Position numbers and translations under genes: made by a program. A model generated the notes under the pieces. It saw only the letters and a program-made list of their open reading frames with translations, was not told the origin of the DNA and did no database searches. Source: Actinomycetes bacterium (GTDB lineage Bacteria > Actinomycetota > Acidimicrobiia > Acidimicrobiales > Palsa-688). Taken from it: a stretch of DNA of 30,449 nt. Of the stretch, positions 1-8,952 are shown one piece after another (the first letter of the stretch is position 1; each line of letters begins with the position of its first letter). The stretch lies in NCBI GenBank assembly GCA_021808665.1, contig JAKBBA010000041.1, positions 1 to 30,449 of the forward strand, given 5' to 3'.

Positions 1-1842
1 AGCAACGTATCCGGCGGAAAGTCGTATTGCGACGGGCTGATCAGCGCCGCCTTCACCCACCGTTTCAATGCGGCAGGCGAGCCTCATCTCCACACCCACC
101 TTCTTGTCGCCAACCTGTCGATGTCCGACGGTCGTTGGTCGGCTGTCCGCCCTGACAGCTGGTTCATCGACCGGCGATCGCTTTCGGCGCTGTACCACCT
201 CGAGCTTCGCTATCAAACCGCGGAACGCGGCTGGGACGTTGCGTGGCGTATTCGCTCGGACGGTCTGGCCGACCTCGCCGACATCCCCCGTGAGGCAGTT
301 CGGTTCGCAAGCACGCAGAGCAGGGCGGTCGCCGCGCTAGGCCCCTATGAAGCGAGGAGGCAGGCGGTCACGAGCGGATGGACCGCAGGAAACACGCCCG
401 GGCGTGCGCAATCCGCGGCCGTCACCAGAGCGGCGTCGCTGACCGGGGCAGCGATCCCAACCGCGGGAGATTTCGCCGGTACCGACGGCCGCGGCCGACC
501 TGGGAGCACCAACGCAGTCGGCAAGCTCGATAGCGACCGCCTGGTCAAGGCGGTCGAAACCAGGCTCGCCACCAAACGATCCGACTTCCGTCGAGCCGAT
601 GTGATCGTCTGCCTCGCAGAGTGTCATCCGGGAGGGGCAAGCGTTGAGGAAGCCCTCGCTTGGACTACGCGGTTCTGCGACACCAGCCGTCCGGTACCGT
701 CCCAGACATCGCGGCCGCGATGGTCGACTTCGCTGTCTATCGACGCCGACAAACGACTCGCACGCGCGATCGATGCGGGCTGGGATATTCACCCCCATAC
801 CAACCTTGGCGACCCTGTCATCCGACTGGTCTGCCCTCCCGGGCGAAGTCGCCTCATCGACCACGCAGAGTTGATCGACGGGTACCGCCAGAGCGTCGAG
901 GCCGACGGGCGGAGACTCGTCGTCAATACGACCTCCCCGTTGGCAGCACAACGCTGGGAGGTACTCACATCGGTGTCGGCGTCGAGACCGGGAGCCGACT
1001 TCGATGTCCTCGTGGTCGACCAGGCGGACAGGCGTAGCGCAGCCGAGCTGCTCGTCTTCGCCGGAGAGGCTCGCCATCGTCGGGCTCAGCTGATTCTCGT
1101 CGAGGGGGGCACGCTGCCGAGGCTGAGCAGTCCCGCGTCGCGCGGCCTAGACGAGTCCACAGCCCTCCGCCTGGACCTTCCCCCCGGAGCGCCATGGGGT
1201 AGCGTCGCCGCCGAGGCGACCGACCCGACTCGTGCTTCGCTAAAAGTCTGCCTTCGAACCGGGCGCGACTCTGCTGAGGAAATCCTCGCCCACTGGAAGC
1301 GACTGTCTGAGCTAGGGGTCAACCCGGTGATGGTCGGGCTCGGCCTGGAAGAAACCGATGGCCTGAACAGGGCTGCTCGGACCCTCTTGTCGTCTGCGAA
1401 TAGCCGGGAAGCGCAGCCGCCGGGCGACGGTCGCAATGCACCGACGTTCCAGTTCCACGACGATCTTAGAGTCGTGATGCTCTCCAGCCGGCTACGTGAA
1501 GTTCCCTACGGCACCCGAGGCACCGTAGTTTCGGGCCCTGGCGGCGGTGAGCAGACATGGGTTCTCTGGGACGGCTACAACACTGCAATGCAGATGAGCG
1601 CAGCCGACCGGTCCCGCCTCGGCTGCGGTTACGCTGTCACGCCTGGTGTCGCCTCAAGGACGACCGGGACACTGGTGATGCTGGGACCCCGCGACGCAGT
1701 GCCCGGTCTCAGGGATCGGGTTCTAGAGTGGGTGAGGCCGCGAGGCGATATAGCGTTGGGCCATGAGATCAACCGAGGCATGATCCGTGAATCGAGGGTT
1801 GGGATCGGTCTCGATCAGAATGCCCGTGTGCTCGGGCGCTGA
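1..1842 (+). CDS. MobF-family (TrwC-like) relaxase, 5' truncated by the window, with degenerate helicase domain
   Basis: The frame is open from base 1 to a TGA at 1840-1842 (613 codons); the real start lies upstream of the window. The first residues carry the three-histidine metal site of TrwC/TraI relaxases: a His at codon 20 (F-T-H) and HLHTH at codons 29-33, followed by LLVANL. In the family this domain nicks the transfer origin through a catalytic Tyr, which would lie outside the window. The rest follows the layout of the RecD-like helicase half, but its motifs are eroded. The P-loop position (around 829-860) reads VCPPGRSR with no GKT. The Walker B position (around 1000-1032) reads VLVVDQAD. 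The C-terminal region (1453-1680) keeps the outline of the RecD SH3-like segment and ends GYAVTPGVASRTTG instead of a YAxTxHKxQG motif. No stops interrupt the frame. Probably a chromosomal remnant or repurposed relaxase; the family call is firm, activity is doubtful. Confidence 0.8.
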   Translation, partial: SNVSGGKSYCDGLISAAFTHRFNAAGEPHLHTHLLVANLSMSDGRWSAVRPDSWFIDRRSLSALYHLELRYQTAERGWDVAWRIRSDGLADLADIPREAVRFASTQSRAVAALGPYEARRQAVTSGWTAGNTPGRAQSAAVTRAASLTGAAIPTAGDFAGTDGRGRPGSTNAVGKLDSDRLVKAVETRLATKRSDFRRADVIVCLAECHPGGASVEEALAWTTRFCDTSRPVPSQTSRPRWSTSLSIDADKRLARAIDAGWDIHPHTNLGDPVIRLVCPPGRSRLIDHAELIDGYRQSVEADGRRLVVNTTSPLAAQRWEVLTSVSASRPGADFDVLVVDQADRRSAAELLVFAGEARHRRAQLILVEGGTLPRLSSPASRGLDESTALRLDLPPGAPWGSVAAEATDPTRASLKVCLRTGRDSAEEILAHWKRLSELGVNPVMVGLGLEETDGLNRAARTLLSSANSREAQPPGDGRNAPTFQFHDDLRVVMLSSRLREVPYGTRGTVVSGPGGGEQTWVLWDGYNTAMQMSAADRSRLGCGYAVTPGVASRTTGTLVMLGPRDAVPGLRDRVLEWVRPRGDIALGHEINRGMIRESRVGIGLDQNARVLGR

Positions 1843-1853
1843 CAGGTAAGCCG

Positions 1854-2960
1854 GTGGGCAGGCGACCGCGCTGGGCGTGGCCCGCTCTTCGAGCGGCCAT
1901 CGGACTCGTGGCACTGGGTGTCGGGGCGTGGGCGATATCGGGCAAGACGGGCGAGCTAGCCGGCATATCCGGCTACCTCAGTCATCTCAGGTGGTGGTGG
2001 ATGCTTCTCGCCGTGGCGGGCGAGATCGGATCCTTTGCAGCCCTCTCCTCCCTGCAACGCCGCCTGTTGCGCGCCGGGAGAATTGAGATCGGGGCAGGCA
2101 AGATGATGGGAATTACCCTCGCCGGCTCGTCGATCCAGTCGTCGTTCCCCGGGGGCACCGTCATCTACCTGGCCTACCTGTTCCGCCAGTTTCGCCGGCA
2201 CGGCGCAACCGACGTCCTGTCAGGCTGGGTCCTCGTCGCATTCAACATGCTCACGTTTCTCGCGTTGACCACGTTGTCGCTCGTAGGGCTGGCCGTCGCG
2301 GCTTCGAGCGGCAGCTCGTATGACCTCGTCGAGGCGATCCTCGGGATCATCGTCGTCGCCATAGTCCTGGTCGTGGCTTTCGTCGAGCGACGCAGGTTGC
2401 TCCGCCATCTTGTGAGCCTCGTCGCGCTCTCGCAAAGAGCTCTCCGCCGGCGCCGATCCGCCAGGTCCCCCGACGATGTCGTGAGCGGGTGGATTGCGGA
2501 GCTTTCCGCGGTCAACCCTTCGCGCAAGCAATGGGTCCGCGCGGCGGTCATGGCCGCCTGCAACTGGCTGGCGGATCTGTCATGTCTCGTGCTGTCGTTC
2601 TACGCTGTCGGAGTTGGTGTCCCGTGGAGAGGGCTCCTCCTCGCCTATGCGGCCGGCCAGCTCGCCTCCAACTTGCCGGTAACCCCAGGCGGCCTCGGTG
2701 CCGTCGAGGGAAGCCTCACCGTGGCCCTGGTCACTTTCGGCGGGGCAGAGGAATCCACCGTCGCTGCTGTCCTGCTTTACAGGCTCGTCTCCTACTGGCT
2801 CATGCTCGCTGTAGGTTGGGTAGCCTGGGCCACCTTGGCGGTCGCTTCGAGGAGAGCGCCTTCAGAGTTACAGGACCGCCCGGGCGCCACGGGCCCGAAC
2901 CATCCGGCCGGATCCGAGGCGGGAGGCCTGGCTTTGAACGAACTCGAGTCGTCGCCATGA
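1854..2960 (+). CDS. YbhN/UPF0104-type integral membrane protein (LPG synthase TM-domain family)
   Basis: A 368-residue polytopic membrane protein starting at GTG, 11 bases after the relaxase stop. It matches the flippase-like domain of lysylphosphatidylglycerol synthetases and YbhN proteins: hydrophobic segments near residues 8-25, 45-63, 85-105, 120-145 and 155-175, then a cytoplasmic basic loop (RRRRSAR) and further segments to about residue 345. The family signature near residues 272-285 is clear (LPVTPGGLGAVEG), as is SSFPGGTV near residue 100. There is no cytosolic aminoacyl-transferase domain, so it is the stand-alone membrane type, often found near lipid or polysaccharide genes. Its stop overlaps the start of the lipoprotein gene by ATGA. 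Substrate cannot be told from sequence. Confidence 0.85.
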   Translation: MGRRPRWAWPALRAAIGLVALGVGAWAISGKTGELAGISGYLSHLRWWWMLLAVAGEIGSFAALSSLQRRLLRAGRIEIGAGKMMGITLAGSSIQSSFPGGTVIYLAYLFRQFRRHGATDVLSGWVLVAFNMLTFLALTTLSLVGLAVAASSGSSYDLVEAILGIIVVAIVLVVAFVERRRLLRHLVSLVALSQRALRRRRSARSPDDVVSGWIAELSAVNPSRKQWVRAAVMAACNWLADLSCLVLSFYAVGVGVPWRGLLLAYAAGQLASNLPVTPGGLGAVEGSLTVALVTFGGAEESTVAAVLLYRLVSYWLMLAVGWVAWATLAVASRRAPSELQDRPGATGPNHPAGSEAGGLALNELESSP

Positions 2961-3397
2961 AGGCCACTCTCGCCTTCGCCAAGCCTGGCGCCGCTCTAGT
3001 AGCCGTGCTCGTCCTAATGGTCACGGGTCTCGCTGGATGTTCCTCGACCCCGAAACTGTCGAACGCCTCGGTGTCGGTCTGCTTCCGGGCGATACCGGTA
3101 GGTCGCTCGTCTCTTCACAATAACGACGTGAGGCTCGTAGGCGTGCACGAGCTTCCGCTAGGTTCGGTCCGACTTCCACTGTCCCCGGCAGAAAAGGGTG
3201 CACTCTCCGCTGACAAGGACACCGAAATTTGCGCCATGGCCTTCCAAGGGGATTTTGCGGCCGGCCAAGTGGAGCTCGCACCGCCGACGCAGGCAGGAAA
3301 GTTCGCCGTCGTCCTGGTTTCAGCGAAGAACCTCCACGTAGTCGCGTCGGTCGTTCTTTCACACGTCCCGAGAGGCTTCGGCGGCAGGGGATTCTAG
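2957..3397 (+). CDS. Small putative lipoprotein, unknown function
   Basis: 146 residues. I chose the ATG at 2957, inside a longer open frame, because it gives a textbook lipoprotein signal peptide: a basic N-terminus (KATLAFAK), a hydrophobic core of about 12 residues and the lipobox LAGC with Cys at residue 28, followed by SSTPK. It overlaps the stop of the preceding membrane protein gene (ATGA), so translation is probably coupled. The mature part of about 118 residues is mixed alpha/beta by look, with two more cysteines (SVCF and EICA) that could form a disulfide. I recognise no family. It may be a surface partner of the YbhN-like protein. Confidence 0.75.
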   Translation: MKATLAFAKPGAALVAVLVLMVTGLAGCSSTPKLSNASVSVCFRAIPVGRSSLHNNDVRLVGVHELPLGSVRLPLSPAEKGALSADKDTEICAMAFQGDFAAGQVELAPPTQAGKFAVVLVSAKNLHVVASVVLSHVPRGFGGRGF

Positions 3398-3423
3398 CTG
3401 GGATGAAAAGAATCGACGGGACG

Positions 3424-4359
<936 letters not shown>

Positions 4360-4399
4360 TCGTCCTCGTCTTTCCCGAGTACCCTGGGCGGGTGCACAA

Positions 4400-4419
4400 G
4401 GCCGGCTTCGAAGCCGGCC
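4400..4419. promoter_or_regulatory. Perfect 20-bp palindrome between divergent sigma-factor and marR genes
   Basis: The two halves GGCCGGCTTC and GAAGCCGGCC are exact reverse complements with no spacer. The site is 41 bases upstream of the sigma-factor start and 24 or 123 bases upstream of marR, depending on the start used. It is not followed by a T-run on either strand, so an operator for a dimeric regulator is more likely than an intrinsic terminator. The adjacent MarR protein is the obvious candidate ligand, by analogy with MarR autoregulation, but this is inference. As RNA it could also fold into a stable hairpin. Confidence 0.55.
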
Positions 4420-4541
4420 CGGGAATGAATTCTACCTGACAGATGTCTCCAAGTGAAGTGGTCTCTTCTAGTTGCATCAGCTACGCCCCGACCGACGACA
4501 ATTCGTCAGAGTTGACAACACCCGGCGTGACCGGCGCAGCG

Positions 4542-5027
4542 ATGACCGGTTCAGGTCCGCTCGGGACGCGCTGGCTCTCCGATGAGGAGCAAGTGATCTG
4601 GAGGCGGCTCCTACGTGCGGAATCGGATATCCATTACCTTCTAGATCGCGATTTGAGGGAATCCCACCGGCTCACTCTCGGCGGGTACGCCGTGCTTGTG
4701 CACCTCTGGGACGCCGGCCCTGACGGATTGCGGATGTCTGACCTTGCCGAGCTTCTCCGGCTTTCCCGGAGCGGGCTGACAAGGCGCGTGACTGCGCTCG
4801 TAAGGAGCGGACTGGTCGCGAGGCGGTCTTGCCCGGTCGACAGGCGCGGGACGTTCGCTTCGCTCACCCCAGCTGGGAGAGCCTTGCTCACCCAAGCCGC
4901 TCCCACCCACGTGGAAGGTGTCCGCCACTACCTCATCGACCCTCTCGGCGACCTGAACCTCCTCGAAGCCGGGTTGAGCCGGGTGGAGTCTGCCTTGCGC
5001 GACGGGTCAGAGCGGATCGATCTGTAG
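4542..5027 (+). CDS. MarR-family transcriptional regulator
   Basis: 161 residues from the ATG at 4542. The N-terminal helices (WLSDEEQVIWRRLLRA) form the dimerisation part. The winged helix-turn-helix follows (MSDLAELLRLSRSGLTRRVTALVRSGLVAR), and the wing carries the hallmark CPVDRRGTFASLTPAGRALL. This is the standard MarR pattern of the actinobacterial type, and the family length is about 145-165 residues. An in-frame ATG at 4443 would add 33 Ser/Thr-rich residues whose first codons lack the strong GC third-position bias, so I prefer 4542; a GTG at 4527 is also possible, and none has a clear ribosome site. The 3' end overlaps the 3' end of pyrE on the other strand by 21 bases. Confidence 0.85.
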   Translation: MTGSGPLGTRWLSDEEQVIWRRLLRAESDIHYLLDRDLRESHRLTLGGYAVLVHLWDAGPDGLRMSDLAELLRLSRSGLTRRVTALVRSGLVARRSCPVDRRGTFASLTPAGRALLTQAAPTHVEGVRHYLIDPLGDLNLLEAGLSRVESALRDGSERIDL

Positions 5028-5558
5028 GTCCTCCCAGGTAAGCAGGGGCTCCCAGCGGATACCTGCCTCCCGGAAAGCCTCCGCCACCCGCGGACTGCGA
5101 TCGACGAGCGCGGTCGCAGCGACGATCGTAGCGCCGAGGTCGCGTACGTGATCCGCCGCACGTAGGAGCGATGCGCCGGTCGATACAACGTCTTCGATCA
5201 TCAGGACCGACGCGGCGTTGTCGAGGCGCGCACCTTCGACCGAGGACCGACGGCCGTGACCCTTGGCTTCCTTGCGGACCGAGAACCACGAGCAGCCCGA
5301 GATGAGGCACACTGCGTGGGCAAGCGCGTCAGCGCCCATCGTCGGACCTCCGACGGCGGTGAACTCGCTGCCGACCGAGTCGTAAACGCCCTCGGCCGCC
5401 CGACGAAGCACCGAGCCCCTTGAAAGGGCGTATTTCCCGTCCACGTAGTCGTGGCTCCAGCCTCCCGACGTCAGCTGGAACGGTTCGCTTCGACGCTCGA
5501 ATCCCTGCTCGCGAACCGCTTTGACGAGCTCAGCTTTCAGGTCAGGCCCGATTCCCAT
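5007..5558 (-). CDS. pyrE: Orotate phosphoribosyltransferase
   Basis: 183 residues. The enzyme joins orotate and PRPP to give orotidine 5'-monophosphate in de novo pyrimidine synthesis in the cytosol. Visible motifs: FQLTSGGWSHDYVDGKYAL (substrate region, residues 27-45), the flexible catalytic loop VRKEAKGHG (94-102), and the PRPP-binding motif VLMIEDVVSTGAS (118-130) with its two acidic residues. I chose the ATG at 5558 over a longer frame (to 5636) because it gives family length and has a TAGTGT hexamer 8 bases upstream, while the extension overlaps the helD end. It lies 34 bases downstream of helD but probably has its own promoter. The 3' end overlaps marR by 21 bases, convergent. Confidence 0.92.
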   Translation of the reverse strand: MGIGPDLKAELVKAVREQGFERRSEPFQLTSGGWSHDYVDGKYALSRGSVLRRAAEGVYDSVGSEFTAVGGPTMGADALAHAVCLISGCSWFSVRKEAKGHGRRSSVEGARLDNAASVLMIEDVVSTGASLLRAADHVRDLGATIVAATALVDRSPRVAEAFREAGIRWEPLLTWEDLQIDPL

Positions 5559-5566
5559 GGTCGGCG

Positions 5567-5572
5567 ACACTA
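5567..5572 (-). promoter_or_regulatory. Predicted -10 element of pyrE (TAGTGT)
   Basis: TAGTGT lies 8 bases before the pyrE ATG, inside the gap after helD. The same hexamer precedes the PAC2 gene. No Shine-Dalgarno sequence is seen, so the mRNA is likely leaderless or nearly so. Confidence 0.5.
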
Positions 5573-5592
5573 CCAACCGTGAACGCGGACGC

Positions 5593-7815
5593 CTAACGAA
5601 AGTCGAGGCGTACCGGTAATTCTTCGCTGTAGACAACTGCGAGGCTCTGCGTCGCCCGGGTGAACGCCACGTAGAGGCCGCGCAGTCCCTGAAGGCTCTC
5701 CGCTGCCACTTTCGCCGGTTCGACGACTACGACCGAATCAAACTCGAGTCCCTTCGCGTCGTCGACGGAAAGCACTGTGATCGAACGGTCGAGCGCCTCC
5801 CTGCCCGCCACGCCGAAAACGATACCGGCGTCGCCCATTGCGCCGGATACGTCCGCAATGATGCTGGGTGCGGTTATCACAGCGAGCGTCCCCTCCCACG
5901 CCTCGGGGGTCACCACGACGCCACCGGAGGGGGACGGCGCTTCGCCCAGTGAACCAGCTGCTCGGCCTGCCGCCGTCCGGGCCACGAGCTCGGCGATCTC
6001 GTCGCCGAGCGCACAGACGAAACGTTCTAGAAGCTCCCCGATCCCGCCTGCGCCGTTCGCTCGGAGCACCCTCGGGGAACGCCCCGACGAGCGGACCGAT
6101 TCAGACGGCCTCATCGACGGGTCGACCGCCCGGAGAACCTGGGCGGCGACGTCCATTATCTCGCTCGGCGTCCGGTAGTTGACCGAAAGCTCTAGGAGCT
6201 TCCACTTCCGGCGCGGCGCGAGATTGGCGACGACATCACCCCAGGACGCCGGGACGACCGCCCCGGTGGCCTGGGCGATATCGCCGACCAAGGTCATCGA
6301 TGCGGAAAGCGAGCGCCGTGCGATCATCCGAAGCTGCATAGGTGAAAGGTCCTGCGCTTCGTCAACTACGACATGGCCGTAGGAGCGCTGCGCTCCCGCC
6401 GGGTCAGCTGCCCCCTTGTGGCGCGCACCGAGGAGTGCCAACGCCTCGTCGAGGAGTGCGACATCGGACTCCGTCCAAACTGCCGCTTCGAGGGACTCGC
6501 CGCGGTCTCGCAGAAGTAGCGCCTTTTCGTCCTCGCCTAGAATGCTTACAGCCGCAAGGTCCACAAGGGCTTTCGCTCCGTACAGGTCGCGCAGAAGCTG
6601 CTCAGGGCTGAGGAGGGGCCAGATCCGTTCGAGCGCTTCGGCTACCTCGGGGATGCGCCTTAGGGTACGTCCGAGCTCTGCCGGATCCACCGTAGGCGTG
6701 TCGGCTGCGGATTCCCGCTCGTCGACGAGTTGGGTCGCCAGGTAGCGCCACAGGTAAGCCTCCACAATCCGTCGACGAGCATTGTGGGTTCCGGGTCTCC
6801 GTCTGGCGGCCGCAACGATCTGCTCCGATACGGCCACGCTCAGACGGAGTGTCCTCCCCCCGTAAGGGATGCGGACATCGTTTCGCAGGGGCCTCTCCCG
6901 TCCGCTTACAGCGCGCGCCAGGACCTTCGCCATTCGGCCGTCGCCTTTCAGCTTCGCGACCACGACATTCTCCTTCACGCTCGTCGCAGCCACAGCCGTC
7001 GACGGATACAAGCCGTTGACCGTCGACATCTCAACACCCGTCTCGTCGAGGGACGGAAGTACATGCTCGATGTACCTGAGGAAGGTCCGGTTGGGACCGA
7101 CCACCAGAACGCCCTGCTTCTCGAGGGGAAACCTGTGCGTGTAGAGGAGGTACGCGGCCCGGTGGAGGGCGACCGCCGTCTTACCTGTTCCGGGACCCCC
7201 CTGAACCACGATCACACCCGGCAACGGCGCCCTGATGATCTCGTCCTGCTCGCCTTGGACCGTCGCGACGATGTCGCGCATCCGTCCCGAGCGGGACCGT
7301 CCCAGGCTCGCAAAGAGAACCTGGCGGCCTTCGAGGCCCAACGAGCGACCGACGGCGTCGCCTTCGCTGTCGAACAGCTCGTCTTCGAGGTCGAGCACGC
7401 GCGAACCGTTGCAAAGCAGATGGCGACGTCGCGACAGGCCCATCGGATGCGCACCGGTAGCCCGGTAGAAAGGCTCCGCGACAGGGGCACGCCAGTCGAC
7501 GACGAGCGGTTCCTGGTCGACGCCCGATACACCGAGGCGGCCGATGTGGAACGACTCGAGACCGTGGTCGCTCGGCCCGCTGCCTGCGCTGTCGATACGC
7601 CCGAAGACGAGAGATTCCGTCCCGATAAAAAGGTGCTCCAAGCGGCTCAGACCGCTTCGAACCCGGACATCGCGTTCGGTTACCGCCTGAAACCCGCTGC
7701 TCTTGTCCGAGAAGGCTTCGCGTAGCATCGACTGGGTCGCATCACGCATCGCCGAAAGCCTGGCGTATGCCAGGTCCACGTACTCCTGCTCTGAATGGAC
7801 GTCGGGGTGCGCCAT
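5593..7815 (-). CDS. HelD/HelR-like UvrD-family ATPase (RNA polymerase recycling factor)
   Basis: 740 residues, the usual size of actinobacterial HelD proteins. Family members use ATP hydrolysis to pull stalled RNA polymerase off DNA, and some protect it from rifamycins. The N-terminal arm (about residues 5-70) is charged and helical, followed by the HelD-typical segment LVVDWRAPVAEPFYRA (104-119). Helicase motifs are complete: Walker A GGPGTGKT (206-213), Walker B VVVDEAQD (482-489), motif III TLVGDIAQATG (508-518), motif IV ELSVNYRTP (542-550), motif V DDAKGLEFD (685-693) and motif VI YVAFTRA (715-721). An insertion of about 230 residues between motifs Ia and II is expected for the class. 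ATG start; divergent from hemE with 77 bases between. No resistance gene lies beside it, so a rifamycin role is not implied by context. Confidence 0.9.
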   Translation of the reverse strand: MAHPDVHSEQEYVDLAYARLSAMRDATQSMLREAFSDKSSGFQAVTERDVRVRSGLSRLEHLFIGTESLVFGRIDSAGSGPSDHGLESFHIGRLGVSGVDQEPLVVDWRAPVAEPFYRATGAHPMGLSRRRHLLCNGSRVLDLEDELFDSEGDAVGRSLGLEGRQVLFASLGRSRSGRMRDIVATVQGEQDEIIRAPLPGVIVVQGGPGTGKTAVALHRAAYLLYTHRFPLEKQGVLVVGPNRTFLRYIEHVLPSLDETGVEMSTVNGLYPSTAVAATSVKENVVVAKLKGDGRMAKVLARAVSGRERPLRNDVRIPYGGRTLRLSVAVSEQIVAAARRRPGTHNARRRIVEAYLWRYLATQLVDERESAADTPTVDPAELGRTLRRIPEVAEALERIWPLLSPEQLLRDLYGAKALVDLAAVSILGEDEKALLLRDRGESLEAAVWTESDVALLDEALALLGARHKGAADPAGAQRSYGHVVVDEAQDLSPMQLRMIARRSLSASMTLVGDIAQATGAVVPASWGDVVANLAPRRKWKLLELSVNYRTPSEIMDVAAQVLRAVDPSMRPSESVRSSGRSPRVLRANGAGGIGELLERFVCALGDEIAELVARTAAGRAAGSLGEAPSPSGGVVVTPEAWEGTLAVITAPSIIADVSGAMGDAGIVFGVAGREALDRSITVLSVDDAKGLEFDSVVVVEPAKVAAESLQGLRGLYVAFTRATQSLAVVYSEELPVRLDFR

Positions 7816-7865
7816 AAGGGAACAACCACTTTGCGTGCTGACGGGCGCCTTTGCAAGCCACGCAT

Positions 7866-7885
7866 CCGCCCGAGGCGGGTAGCGT
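7866..7885 (+). promoter_or_regulatory. hemE promoter: TAGCGT -10 element with an adjacent inverted repeat
   Basis: TAGCGT at 7880-7885 ends 7 bases before the hemE GTG, supporting a leaderless start. Directly upstream, CCGCC (7866-7870) and GGCGG (7874-7878) form an inverted repeat around CGA, overlapping the -35/-10 spacer, where a regulator could bind. The -35 element itself is not recognisable. Confidence 0.45.
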
Positions 7886-7892
7886 CACTACC

Positions 7893-8936
7893 GTGACAGC
7901 GCCGCCCGAACATTTCTTCCTAGCTTCGTGCCGGCGTGAGCCCGTCGCGACGACACCTGTATGGTTCATGCGCCAGGCCGGACGCGCTCTCCCCGAGTAC
8001 CGCCGGGTTCGCGGTGACGAGGGGCTCCTCGCATCCCTGATGCGCCCAGACCTGGCAGTCGAAGTAACTCTGCAGCCAGTGCGGCGCTACGGCGTTGACG
8101 CCGCCATCGTCTTCTCGGACATCGTGGTACCGCCAGCGGCGACGGGATTCGGCGTCGACATCAAGGCCGGCGTAGGCCCGGTCGTCGAGAAGCCTTTCAG
8201 GTCAACCGCCGACCTCGAGCGAGTCCGACCTTTCGACGTCGAAGCTGATGCTCCGTGGCTCATCGAAACCGTCCGGATCCTGGCGAGGGAGCTGACGATA
8301 CCCCTGATAGGTTTCGCTGGCGCCCCTTTCACAGTCGCCAGCTATCTGATCGAGGGGCGACCCTCGCGTGACTACGTGCAGACGAAGACCCTGATGCTCG
8401 CCGATACAGCCCTTTGGTTTGCTCTCCTCGATCGCCTGGCAGACCAGGCTATTGCCAGCGCCGAAGCACAGATTGCCGCCGGGGCGCAAGCTGTGCAGCT
8501 CTTCGACAGTTGGGCGGGTGCCCTCGACCCGGCCACTTACCGGCGCTTCGTACTTCCGGCGACCACGAAGGTACTGGCAGCCTTGGCTTCTAGCGGAGTC
8601 CCGTTGATCTACTTCGGTGTCGGAACCGGCGAGCTGATCGGAATGATCCCCGGGGCTGGAGCGACGGTCGTCGGGGTCGACTGGCGAGTCCCGCTCAGCG
8701 TGGCCCGGGAGCGCACCGGCGGCTCGGTCGCTCTCCAGGGGAACCTCGACCCTGCCTTTTGCGTTGCGGGCTGGGAAGCTGCTGCGCCCGCCGCCCTGCG
8801 GATACTTCACGAGGCGAGAGAGTCGGGTGTCGACGGCCACATCTTCAACCTCGGTCACGGCGTCATGCCGGAGACCGATCCAGATGTACTGGCAAGAATC
8901 GTCGACCTGGTCCACTCCTTCGAGAGCAGCCGTTGA
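7893..8936 (+). CDS. hemE: Uroporphyrinogen decarboxylase
   Basis: 347 residues. It removes the four acetate carboxyls of uroporphyrinogen III to give coproporphyrinogen III in heme synthesis. The N-terminal signature is present as WFMRQAGRALPEYR near residue 25, with the two substrate-binding arginines. Further family motifs are AIVFSDIVVP, IGFAGAPFTVASYLIEG (in two parts of the barrel core), LFDSWAGALDP and the C-terminal IFNLGHGVMPETDP. I chose the GTG at 7893, not the ATG at 7851, because a TAGCGT hexamer sits 7 bases upstream and the length then fits the family. hemY follows after 16 bases, so the two probably form an operon. Confidence 0.95.
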   Translation: MTAPPEHFFLASCRREPVATTPVWFMRQAGRALPEYRRVRGDEGLLASLMRPDLAVEVTLQPVRRYGVDAAIVFSDIVVPPAATGFGVDIKAGVGPVVEKPFRSTADLERVRPFDVEADAPWLIETVRILARELTIPLIGFAGAPFTVASYLIEGRPSRDYVQTKTLMLADTALWFALLDRLADQAIASAEAQIAAGAQAVQLFDSWAGALDPATYRRFVLPATTKVLAALASSGVPLIYFGVGTGELIGMIPGAGATVVGVDWRVPLSVARERTGGSVALQGNLDPAFCVAGWEAAAPAALRILHEARESGVDGHIFNLGHGVMPETDPDVLARIVDLVHSFESSR

Positions 8937-8952
8937 CCAGTTCGGCGCTTCG

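Noticed and set aside
4400..4419. Palindrome as an intrinsic terminator
   Set aside because: No T-run follows on either strand, and it lies upstream of both divergent genes.
6730..7725. Open frame of 331 codons opposite helD
   Set aside because: Shadow of the helD gene; the helD motifs are complete and in order on the minus strand.
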